Positions 16,418 through 23,976 of a stretch of DNA of 64,000 bases are shown here, piece by piece. The notes below the pieces were generated by a model. The model saw only the letters and a program-made list of their open reading frames with translations, did not search any database and was not told where the DNA came from. Each line of letters opens with the position of its first letter. Within the stretch, counting starts at the first letter, position 1. Source of the stretch: an uncultured Bacteroidia bacterium. GTDB taxonomy: Bacteria > Bacteroidota > Bacteroidia > Bacteroidales > F082. The stretch covers positions 1 through 64,000 of the forward strand of contig CACYHX010000003.1 in assembly GCA_902774365.1 (NCBI GenBank). Reading direction: 5' to 3'. The position numbers and the translations under genes are program-made.

Positions 16418-17125
16418 ATGAACGTCTTCTACATACCCAACGCTACTGAAGGCCTGACGACCTTGCCCGAAGACGAGTCGAAGCACTGCGTCAAGGTGCT
16501 GCGCATGACCGAATGCGAGCGTTTCTGCGTCACCAACGGCGAAGGCTATCTCTTCGACGCCGAGTTGGTGGAGGCTTTGCCCAAGCGGGCCACCGTCAAC
16601 CTGACGAACCAACGCAAAGGGTATGACCACTGGGGCTTTAACCTCGAAATCGCCATCGCGCCGACCAAACTCAACGAACGGACGGAGTGGTTTTTGGAAA
16701 AAGCCACGGAAATCGGCATAGACCGTGTGAGATTGTTCACCTCGTATCATTCCGAGCGTCGCGCCGCCAATGTGGAGCGATTCCAGAAGGTGATGGTCGC
16801 TGCCATGAAGCAGAGCATCAAGTCACGACTGCCGAAGGTGGAGGACCTGGTGTCGTTCGACAAGCTGGTGAAACAACCCTTCGAGGGACAGAAGTTCATC
16901 GCCTGGATTGACGACGAAGTGAAAGACTGCCTCTGCGATCTATATAATAAAGGTGAAAACGCCTTGGTGCTCATCGGCCCCGAGGGCGACTTCAGCCCTG
17001 AAGAAGTGGCTCTGGCCAAGGAGAACGGCTTCGTGCCGTGTAGCCTGGGCGATGCAAGATTGCGTACTGAGACGGCGGCCCTCGTGGCTTGCCATACCAT
17101 CCAACTCATCAACCAAATGAAATGA
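16418..17125 (+). CDS. rsmE: 16S rRNA (uracil-1498-N3)-methyltransferase
   Basis: SPOUT-fold methyltransferase acting on U1498 of 16S rRNA. The 235 residues have the N-terminal PUA-like domain (ESKHCVKVLRM) and the knotted SAM-binding region (LVLIGPEGDFSPEEV near residue 186; LGDARLRTETAAL near residue 210). It is 2 bases from argS and its stop overlaps the next gene start (ATGAAATGA). Confidence 0.95.
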   Translation: MNVFYIPNATEGLTTLPEDESKHCVKVLRMTECERFCVTNGEGYLFDAELVEALPKRATVNLTNQRKGYDHWGFNLEIAIAPTKLNERTEWFLEKATEIGIDRVRLFTSYHSERRAANVERFQKVMVAAMKQSIKSRLPKVEDLVSFDKLVKQPFEGQKFIAWIDDEVKDCLCDLYNKGENALVLIGPEGDFSPEEVALAKENGFVPCSLGDARLRTETAALVACHTIQLINQMK

Positions 17126-17769
17126 AGAAGTTGTTGCTTGCCATATTGCTGTCGTTCTCGTTCGTTGCCTCAGCCCAGCAACTCAACATTGCCTTGTTGA
17201 AATACCGTGGGGGAGGCGACTGGTATGGCAACCCGACCTCGTTGCCCAACTTGGTGCGTTTCTGCAACCAGGAAATTGGCACCGACATCAACCCCAACGT
17301 TCCGACCGTCGAGCCTTCGAGTCCAGACCTGTTCAACTATCCCTACGTCTACATGACGGGCCATGGCAATGTGGTCTTCGATGCGGCTGAGGCGCAAAAC
17401 CTGCGTAACTATATGTTGGCTGGAGGCTTCCTCCACATCGATGACAACTACGGCATCCGACAGTACATTGAGCCTCAGATGAAAAAGGTGTTTCCCGAAC
17501 TGGATTTCGTGGAACTGCCATACACGCATGAGATTTTCCAAAAGCCATACTCGTTCCCGAATGGTTTGCCGAAGATCCACGAACACGACAACAAGCCGCC
17601 ACAACTCTTCGCCTTGATTTACGAGGGTAGGGTGGTGTGCATCTTCACCTACGAATGCGACCTCGGCGATGGCTGGGAAGACCAACGTGTGCACCACGAC
17701 TCGCAAGAAACCCGAGAGAAGGCCCTCAAAATGGGAGCGAATATCTTACGCTATGTGTTTACCAAATAG
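17122..17769 (+). CDS. DUF4159 family protein, probably exported
   Basis: Conserved protein of unknown function. A signal peptide (MKKLLLAILLSFSFVASAQ) precedes the DUF4159 fold: LLKYRGGGDWYGNP, YVYMTGHGNVVF, GGFLHIDDNYG and a C-terminal GGWEDQRVHHD-like segment (GDGWEDQRVHH). The fold resembles class I glutamine amidotransferase-like domains, but a catalytic nucleophile is not obvious. Start at 17122 is chosen for the signal peptide and the 4-base overlap with rsmE. Confidence 0.88.
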   Translation: MKKLLLAILLSFSFVASAQQLNIALLKYRGGGDWYGNPTSLPNLVRFCNQEIGTDINPNVPTVEPSSPDLFNYPYVYMTGHGNVVFDAAEAQNLRNYMLAGGFLHIDDNYGIRQYIEPQMKKVFPELDFVELPYTHEIFQKPYSFPNGLPKIHEHDNKPPQLFALIYEGRVVCIFTYECDLGDGWEDQRVHHDSQETREKALKMGANILRYVFTK

Positions 17770-17770
17770 T

Positions 17771-17811
17771 ACTGATCAACTGGTCAACTGAACAACTGAA
17801 TAACTGATACC
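17771..17811. repeat. Short tandem AACTG-type repeat
   Basis: The gap contains repeated CAACTG/AACAACTG/AATAACTG units (TGATCAACTGGTCAACTG and onwards). It resembles the other low-complexity intergenic repeats at 26.3 and 39.5 kb in having a 7-9 base period, with a different unit. Confidence 0.6.
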
Positions 17812-17812
17812 T

Positions 17813-18175
17813 ATGGAAGAAAGAAAATGCCTCTACTGCGGTGAACCTATCATCGGGCGCATGGACAAGAAGTTCTGCTGCGACTCGTGCCGCAACAGCT
17901 ATAACTACGAGAAGACGCACAAGCAAGTCAACGTGATCCGGAGAATCAACGGCATCTTGGCGCGTAACCATAACATTCTGGAGGAACTGAATCCCAGTGG
18001 GAAAGGCTTTGCCAGTAGACAACAACTCAATGAGAAAGGATTTGATTTCAAGTATTTTACGAGCACGTACACGACCAAGGCAGGTGCCGTTTACCATTTC
18101 GTCTACGACCAAGGCTTCGTGCCGAAAGAGAATGACAAGGACCATTTTGTGTTGGTGAAAAACACAGATCTATAA
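17813..18175 (+). CDS. Small zinc-ribbon protein of unknown function
   Basis: The 120 residues start with a likely zinc ribbon: Cys6-x2-Cys9 (CLYC) and Cys22..Cys26 (FCCDSCRNSYNYEK). A basic helical middle follows (NVIRRINGILARNHNILEELNP), then a C-terminal beta region (YFTSTYTTKAGAVYHFVYDQGF). It has no signal peptide or span. The family is found in Bacteroidota but I do not know a function; a nucleic-acid-binding role is only a guess from the ribbon. Confidence 0.8.
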   Translation: MEERKCLYCGEPIIGRMDKKFCCDSCRNSYNYEKTHKQVNVIRRINGILARNHNILEELNPSGKGFASRQQLNEKGFDFKYFTSTYTTKAGAVYHFVYDQGFVPKENDKDHFVLVKNTDL

Positions 18176-18205
18176 TTACCTTTTTAATCACTAAAAATTA
18201 GTACC

Positions 18206-20191
18206 ATGAAAAAACTGTTTCTTTTTCTGATAGTCGCGCTGGTATTTGGCGGGCTACAGGCGAAATCTGTTGATGAAGCCCGTGCTAAGATGCTGGGCCT
18301 CAAATTCATCACTGTTAACACTGAGGTGAAAGCTGCCGATGCAGAGCTGGCATATACGGCCTATGCCGACAATGGACAGGCAGCGTTCTATGTCTTTGCG
18401 GTGCAGCCCAAAGGCTTCGTCATTGTGAGTGCCGACGACCGCGCGAAACCCATCCTGGGCTATTCCACGGAGAGTAACTTCGTAGCTCAGGTTCCCGACG
18501 GTTTGATGACCTTCTTCGACAATTATAAGGCTGGCTTCAGCCATATGTATGCCAACAACAGTGAGCGTACCGCCGAAGCCATTGCCGACTGGACGTGCCT
18601 TTCCGAAACAGGTGTGTTGAGTGCCAAGAAGGCTAACCGCGATGTGAGGCCTCTGCTGTCATCCCTTTGGAATCAGACCGACCTTTACAACAACATGGCT
18701 CCCGAAGACCCTAACTCGGTCTTCAGTGGCCATTGCAAGTCAGGCTGCGTGGCTAACACGATGTGCCAGATTATGCGTTATTGGGAGTGGCCCCGTACTG
18801 GCGAAGGCACATATGGCTATTATGCTGATACTAACTATGGCAATTACGGTTGGCAGGAAGCCGACTTTGGCGCTTCGACATACCATTTTGAACTGATGCC
18901 CGACTTCCTCGACTTTGCCAGTCCGCAGGCTGAGGTGGATGCCACGGCCTTGTTGGAGTATCATGCCGGGGTGAGTGTCGATATGATGTATGGTGCCAAC
19001 GCCAGCGGTGCCTATTCTGAGAATGTTGGCGCTGCTATGGAAAACCATTTCAGATATAGCTCAGATTACTGGCACACATACCAAGACTATGCTGATAGCT
19101 GGGAGGAAGACCTCATGCAGAACCTTGATGCGGGTATGCCGTTGTATTATGCCTCCTCCGGACCCGAGGGTGGCCATGCCTATGTGATGGACGGTTATGA
19201 TATTTGGCAATACTTCCATCTCAACTGGGGATGGGCAGGCTTCGACAATGGCTATTTCGCCATCGACGGCTTCTATCTGACGTTCTGCTCCTTCCCTTGG
19301 TACCACAATGCCGTCTTCAACTTGCATCCTGTCGATGCTTATTACGAAGCACCTAAGGCAGTGGCAAATATGGAAGCCTCCGCCATAGGTGACGCCAAGG
19401 TGGAACTGACCTTTGAGCCGGTCTTCGAAACCCGTGGCGGTGATGCCATGTCGGCGATTGACGCCATCTATATCATGCGTGATGGCGTGTTGATAGATTC
19501 CATGATGAATGTAACGGCACTTCAAGCTAGCTATCAGGATGAGGTGGAGAAAAACGGCACCTATTATTATACGGTGTATGCCGTTAATGCGGCTGGCATG
19601 AGTAAAGTCGCCCGTGATACCGTTGTGGTTGGCAAAACCTGCGATCTCCGGTTTGAGCTTTACGACAACGGCAACAATGGCTGGGATATGTCGTCCATCG
19701 CCATATTGGACGAAGATGGTAAGATCGTGCAACGTGTGGGCCTATGGGAAGGCGGCCAAGCCACAGTCTATGCTCAGGCACCGAGCGACCAGACGGTGAC
19801 GCTCTTCTGGACCTACGACAACACCTGCTATACGGAAGGCAGCTTGTCGGAAGTGTCGTACGAGGTTTACGACTGGAACGATAATCTGATTGTGTCATCC
19901 GATAGTTATCCGAATGTAGGTGAAATCATTGACTACGAGATGAATTGTGACCCTGATAATGTCGTTGAACATGGATTGACGCAGTCGCTTTATCCCAATC
20001 CTTCCTCGGATTGTTTCGTGGTGGAAGGCCAAGTGAAAGAGGTCAAGGTGTTCAATGCTCTTGGCCAGTTGATGCTTCAAGGCGCTGACAATACCGTTAA
20101 CGTAAGTGCCTGGCCCGACGGCATGTACTTTGTCCGTATCGTGGGTGAAAACGACACGGTTTCGACGGTGAAGTTCTTGAAACGGAATTGA
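18206..20191 (+). CDS. C10 (streptopain-like) cysteine peptidase with T9SS sorting domain
   Basis: Secreted cysteine peptidase. In order: signal peptide (MKKLFLFLIVALVFGGLQA), an inhibitory propeptide of the Spi/C10 type (about 20-120), and the C10 catalytic domain (about 145-375). The nucleophile is Cys181 (SGCVANTMCQIM) and the base His324 (GGHAYVMDGYD), with NWGW at 340-343. A fibronectin-III-like and beta-sandwich region follows (about 380-590), then a C-terminal T9SS type A domain (SLYPNPSSDCFVVEG ... FVRIVGENDTVSTVKFL). The relatives streptopain and interpain degrade host proteins; the substrate here is unknown. Confidence 0.93.
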   Translation: MKKLFLFLIVALVFGGLQAKSVDEARAKMLGLKFITVNTEVKAADAELAYTAYADNGQAAFYVFAVQPKGFVIVSADDRAKPILGYSTESNFVAQVPDGLMTFFDNYKAGFSHMYANNSERTAEAIADWTCLSETGVLSAKKANRDVRPLLSSLWNQTDLYNNMAPEDPNSVFSGHCKSGCVANTMCQIMRYWEWPRTGEGTYGYYADTNYGNYGWQEADFGASTYHFELMPDFLDFASPQAEVDATALLEYHAGVSVDMMYGANASGAYSENVGAAMENHFRYSSDYWHTYQDYADSWEEDLMQNLDAGMPLYYASSGPEGGHAYVMDGYDIWQYFHLNWGWAGFDNGYFAIDGFYLTFCSFPWYHNAVFNLHPVDAYYEAPKAVANMEASAIGDAKVELTFEPVFETRGGDAMSAIDAIYIMRDGVLIDSMMNVTALQASYQDEVEKNGTYYYTVYAVNAAGMSKVARDTVVVGKTCDLRFELYDNGNNGWDMSSIAILDEDGKIVQRVGLWEGGQATVYAQAPSDQTVTLFWTYDNTCYTEGSLSEVSYEVYDWNDNLIVSSDSYPNVGEIIDYEMNCDPDNVVEHGLTQSLYPNPSSDCFVVEGQVKEVKVFNALGQLMLQGADNTVNVSAWPDGMYFVRIVGENDTVSTVKFLKRN

Positions 20192-21847
20192 TTAGCTCCT
20201 CAAAAGCACTTCTGCGGCCTTCAAGGCTTCGGGAGTGATTTTGTCATTGCTGAGCATCTTGGCGATTTCGCCGATGCGCTCAGAGGAATCCAACAGGCGA
20301 ATGTGCGATTGCGTGCGTTCGCCTTCGTTGTTTTTGTAGATGAAGTAATGGTGCTCGGCTTGGCTGGCCACCTGGGGCAGGTGGGTGATGGAGATGAGTT
20401 GCAACGACTGTCCCATCTGGCGCATGATGCCTCCGATTTTGGCCGCCACCTCGCCCGAGACGCCTGTGTCGATTTCGTCGAAGATGAGGGTGGGGATGTA
20501 GTTGTAGTCCGACACGGCGCTCTTGATGGAGAGCATCAGGCGCGACAGCTCACCGCCCGAGGCCACGCGACGGAGGTCGTCGACGGCAATGCCTTTGTTG
20601 GCCGAGAAGAGGAACCGTATAGCGTCGGTGCCCTTGCTGCCAAAACCTTCTTGGCTTTCCACGCTGACGTGGAACTGGGCAAAAGGCATGGCCAACTGCC
20701 GCACCAATTTCGTGACTTTGTCACTGAAAGCCGTGGCTGCTTGGCAACGCCTGTCATGCAAGGTCTTGGCTTTTTGTGAAAGGTGTTTTATGCTTGCATC
20801 TAGCTGCTTTTGCGCTTTGGCAATCTCTTCGTCGATGTTCTCGAAGGCGTTAACCTTTTCTTTTAGGCTGTCCCTCAATGCGATAAGTTCGTTGAAGTCG
20901 CCGATGCGGTGCTTCATCATCAAACGACTGAGCAGGTCGTAACGCTCTTGTAACAACTGCAGCTGACCTTCGTCAAACGAGGTCTCGTCCTCCTTGCGGC
21001 GCAAGTCATAGGCGATGTCTTTCAACTCCACTTTCAGGTTCTCGATACGTTCCGCCAACTCTTCCGTGTCGGGCAGCAGGTGCTTGAGCCTTTGGAGTGT
21101 GGAGGTCAACGCGTTGCATTGTCCCATGATAGCGTTCTCGGAGTCATCCAACAACCCGTTGGCGGTGACCAGCAAGGTCTTGATTTCCTCGGCGTTCTCC
21201 ATCACGCTGAGCGTCTGCTCGATGTCGGTATATTCGCCTTCCTTCAGGTCGGCCTTGTCGAGTTCGTCCAACTGGAACTTCAGGTAATCGTTTTCGGCGG
21301 TGTTTTTGGTCGCCATCTCCTTCAAGTCGTTCAACTTGCGTTTGAGGGCGTTGTAGTTGTCGTATTCGGCTTGATAGTCGGCCAAAATAGTCTCGTTTTG
21401 CGCGATGTCATCCAACAGCCTTAGCTGGAAGTTGGCATCGGTGAGCAGGAGGGAGTCGTGTTGCGAGTGGATGTCAACCAGCTGATCTCCTATCTCTTTC
21501 ATGGTCTGTAAGGCCACGGGAGTGTCGTTGATGAAGGCACGGCTTTTCTTTTGTGGGTTGAGCTCGCGGCGGAAGATGCAATCCGTTTCGAAGTCAAGGT
21601 CGTTGTCCTCAAAAAGAGGCTTTAAGGTCTCGTCGGTCAGCTTGAAATGAGCCTCCACCACGCATTTCTTTTCCTTGTCATAAAGCACATTGGTGTCGGC
21701 ACGTTCGCCCAAGGCAAAACTCAAGGCGCCGAGCAAGATGGACTTGCCGGCACCTGTCTCACCCGTGATGACGTTAAACCCGGGTTGGAAGTTGACTTCC
21801 AACTCGTCAATCAAGGCGTAATTGCTGATGTGCAATTGCTTTAGCAT
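20192..21847 (-). CDS. recN: DNA repair protein RecN
   Basis: SMC-like ATPase for double-strand break repair. The 551 residues include Walker A GETGAGKS (29-36), long coiled-coil arms (about 150-370), the ABC signature region (VASGGELSRLML) and Walker B (PTLIFDEIDTGVSG). Length is normal. It is the last gene of the bamD-rpoZ-porD-recN block and begins 15 bases after porD. Confidence 0.96.
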   Translation of the reverse strand: MLKQLHISNYALIDELEVNFQPGFNVITGETGAGKSILLGALSFALGERADTNVLYDKEKKCVVEAHFKLTDETLKPLFEDNDLDFETDCIFRRELNPQKKSRAFINDTPVALQTMKEIGDQLVDIHSQHDSLLLTDANFQLRLLDDIAQNETILADYQAEYDNYNALKRKLNDLKEMATKNTAENDYLKFQLDELDKADLKEGEYTDIEQTLSVMENAEEIKTLLVTANGLLDDSENAIMGQCNALTSTLQRLKHLLPDTEELAERIENLKVELKDIAYDLRRKEDETSFDEGQLQLLQERYDLLSRLMMKHRIGDFNELIALRDSLKEKVNAFENIDEEIAKAQKQLDASIKHLSQKAKTLHDRRCQAATAFSDKVTKLVRQLAMPFAQFHVSVESQEGFGSKGTDAIRFLFSANKGIAVDDLRRVASGGELSRLMLSIKSAVSDYNYIPTLIFDEIDTGVSGEVAAKIGGIMRQMGQSLQLISITHLPQVASQAEHHYFIYKNNEGERTQSHIRLLDSSERIGEIAKMLSNDKITPEALKAAEVLLRS

Positions 21848-21862
21848 AAAGCAGGGGCTGGG

Positions 21863-22780
21863 TTAGTAGCCTTTGTTTTGAAGCATGGCGTCGTAGCGTG
21901 ACGACTGCGACGGGTCGATGGTCTTCATGATGTTGGCGGCCTCGATTCTGACTTTCTGTTCGCCCTGCGAGAAGATCTGGACGATTTCGTCGCGTTTGGT
22001 CTCGGTGAGCAGCTGCAGGAAGTAGCACATCGAATTGCGCTCATACACGCTTTGCAGGTTGTGGAGCGCATTCACGATGGCTTCGCGGCCTTGGTCGGGG
22101 TGTTCGGCCATGACGTCAAGACCTTGGCGATGGTAAATGTAAAGGAAGTCTCGCAGGGGCTGGTAGGCCTGGTTGTTGATGTCGTTGATGATGGCATATC
22201 GGTTCTGGCGGCCCGATGAGCTCCAGCCGTTGTCGTTGCCAGCCTCCTGTGGTGCGGCGTTGGCAACGGTCTCAGCCATTTCAAAGAAGGGGTCTCCACC
22301 ATTGGGGGAGAAAGAGTCGAATTCTAGGCCTAGCATGAGATAGACGTAGAACCCCAACGTGCTTGTGACGTTTGAGATGTAGGTGTTGGGGTTGAAGTCG
22401 AGGGCCTGGCCATCGGTGTATTCAAAATAGAACTTGCGGTCGATGTAGTTGAACATCGGCGTGTTGTAATTCGACTTGTAGACGGGACGACGCAAGCCCA
22501 AGTTGATTTCGGCCGTGAAGTAGTCGCCCTCTCTGCTCTTGATGTCAATCAGCATGGAGCATTCGATTCTTTCCGCCGACTTGAAGTTGATTTCCGTGAA
22601 CTTCGTGTTGTTGACGAACTCATTGACCGCAGTCTGCAGGTTCTGGTAGATGGTCTTATCGCTGCCTTCCACCTTGTTGGAGATGACACGCATGTTGCAT
22701 TGCATCTCCTGCGCCTTCAAGCCGTTTGTGGTCAGCATGAAGCCGAAAAGTATGAGTAGTATCGTTAATGCTCTTTTCAT
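21863..22780 (-). CDS. porD: DUF4835 family protein, T9SS component PorD
   Basis: Family linked to the type IX secretion system. The 305 residues have a signal peptide (ending TNGLKAQ, about residue 24), then the DUF4835 body: NMRVISNKVEGSDKTIYQNLQTAVNEFVN, the RPVYKSNYNTP segment, and FYVYLMLGLEFDSFSPNGGDPFF. It is probably periplasmic or outer-membrane associated. Placement between rpoZ and recN is typical except that coaBC, often found here, is absent. Confidence 0.9.
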   Translation of the reverse strand: MKRALTILLILFGFMLTTNGLKAQEMQCNMRVISNKVEGSDKTIYQNLQTAVNEFVNNTKFTEINFKSAERIECSMLIDIKSREGDYFTAEINLGLRRPVYKSNYNTPMFNYIDRKFYFEYTDGQALDFNPNTYISNVTSTLGFYVYLMLGLEFDSFSPNGGDPFFEMAETVANAAPQEAGNDNGWSSSGRQNRYAIINDINNQAYQPLRDFLYIYHRQGLDVMAEHPDQGREAIVNALHNLQSVYERNSMCYFLQLLTETKRDEIVQIFSQGEQKVRIEAANIMKTIDPSQSSRYDAMLQNKGY

Positions 22781-22786
22781 GGCGTA

Positions 22787-23125
22787 TCAGAATGCGTCCT
22801 GTTGCTCCTTGGCCGGATTGCGGAAATAGATCTGGTCGTGCAGGAACTCGTGGATGGCAATCAGGGTGGGCTTGGGAAGACGCTCGTAGAACTTGGCGAT
22901 TTCGATCTGTTCCTTGTTTTCAAACACCTCTTCCAGACTGTCGTTGGTGGCCGAGGCGAACGACTCAATCTTTTCGTTGAGTTCGGCTTTCATCTCGGAG
23001 GCAATCTGGTTGGCTCTGATGGAAAGGATGGCAACGGTTTCATAGATGTTGCCAGTGCCTTTGTAGAACTGGTCTTTCTGACGGGTGACCACCGTCGTTT
23101 CTGTCTTGATTTTCTTGAAATCCAT
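22787..23125 (-). CDS. rpoZ: DNA-directed RNA polymerase omega subunit (Bacteroidota type)
   Basis: Small RNA polymerase subunit that assists beta' assembly. The 112 residues match the divergent Bacteroidota omega: TGNIYETVAILSIRANQIASEMKAEL, then a C-terminal EFLHDQIYFRNP segment. It lies 3 bases after bamD and 6 bases before porD. Confidence 0.9.
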   Translation of the reverse strand: MDFKKIKTETTVVTRQKDQFYKGTGNIYETVAILSIRANQIASEMKAELNEKIESFASATNDSLEEVFENKEQIEIAKFYERLPKPTLIAIHEFLHDQIYFRNPAKEQQDAF

Positions 23126-23128
23126 AGG

Positions 23129-23926
23129 TTATCTTATTTTTTCTAATTTCTTTCTTGCTTTGGCAGCTATGCTGTTCACTTCTTGCAGGTATTTGCTTTC
23201 GGGGTAGAGATAAGTCAGCGTGTTGCAATGCTCTATGCACGACTCGTAACGCTCACGCTGCTTTTCGGTGATGCTGTTTTCGGCAAAGTCATAGTAGGTC
23301 TTGGCCATGTCGAACAGTATCTCTTCGCGGTGCAACGTGTTGGGATATTTCTTCAGCATGTTCTCGAACGAGGTGATGGCTGCGCTGTAATTCTCCATGC
23401 GGTAGAAGAGACGGCAGACGTTGTAGTCCTTCTCTTCCAATTTATCGTTAAGGTCGGTAATTAGGTGGTTGGCTCGATCCAAGCTGTCGCTTTCTGGATA
23501 GTGTTCGACAAAGCTTTTCAGCTGCTTGATGGCAGTGTGGGTGTTGGTTTGGTCCAATCCCGACTCGGGCGAGAGCATGTAACTGCAATATGCGCTCATG
23601 TATGCGGCCTTCTCGGCGTCTTTCGAGAAAGGATAGGTCTGGGTGAAACGCTTGTAGTAATAGCCTGCAATCTCGTAGTCCCCTTGTAAATAATAGCACT
23701 GTGCAGTCCTGTAGTTGATAGCTTCGCCTTTGGGCGTGTTGCGGAACGAGGCTTGCAACAGGTCGAACAACTGCAAGGCGTGGTTGTAGTCGCCACGGTC
23801 GTAATAGTCCATGGCCACCTCGTACTTCATCTCGTTGTCGGTGCTTCTCACCATACGGTTGAAATCGTTGCACGAAGTGAGCGCCACGAAGCCACACAAT
23901 GCCAATATCCAAAGTCTATTTTTCAT
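23129..23926 (-). CDS. bamD: Outer membrane protein assembly factor BamD
   Basis: Lipoprotein of the BAM complex that inserts beta-barrels in the outer membrane. The 265 residues begin with a lipoprotein signal (LCGFVALTSC, Cys19) followed by TPR repeats (YDRGDYNHALQLFDLL; YLQGDYEIAGYYYKRF; TYPFSKDAEKAAYMSAYC). Length fits. It heads the block that continues with rpoZ, porD and recN. Confidence 0.94.
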   Translation of the reverse strand: MKNRLWILALCGFVALTSCNDFNRMVRSTDNEMKYEVAMDYYDRGDYNHALQLFDLLQASFRNTPKGEAINYRTAQCYYLQGDYEIAGYYYKRFTQTYPFSKDAEKAAYMSAYCSYMLSPESGLDQTNTHTAIKQLKSFVEHYPESDSLDRANHLITDLNDKLEEKDYNVCRLFYRMENYSAAITSFENMLKKYPNTLHREEILFDMAKTYYDFAENSITEKQRERYESCIEHCNTLTYLYPESKYLQEVNSIAAKARKKLEKIR

Positions 23927-23933
23927 CAGGCTG

Positions 23934-23941
23934 CAAAATTA
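23934..23941 (-). promoter_or_regulatory. Probable bamD promoter (-7 box TAATTTTG)
   Basis: TAATTTTG on the minus strand fits TAnnTTTG, and its last base is 7 bases before the bamD ATG, implying a very short or absent 5' untranslated region. No clear -33 box. Confidence 0.4.
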
Positions 23942-23976
23942 CTGATTTTTGATGAACTAACGAGTGGATTTTGCTT

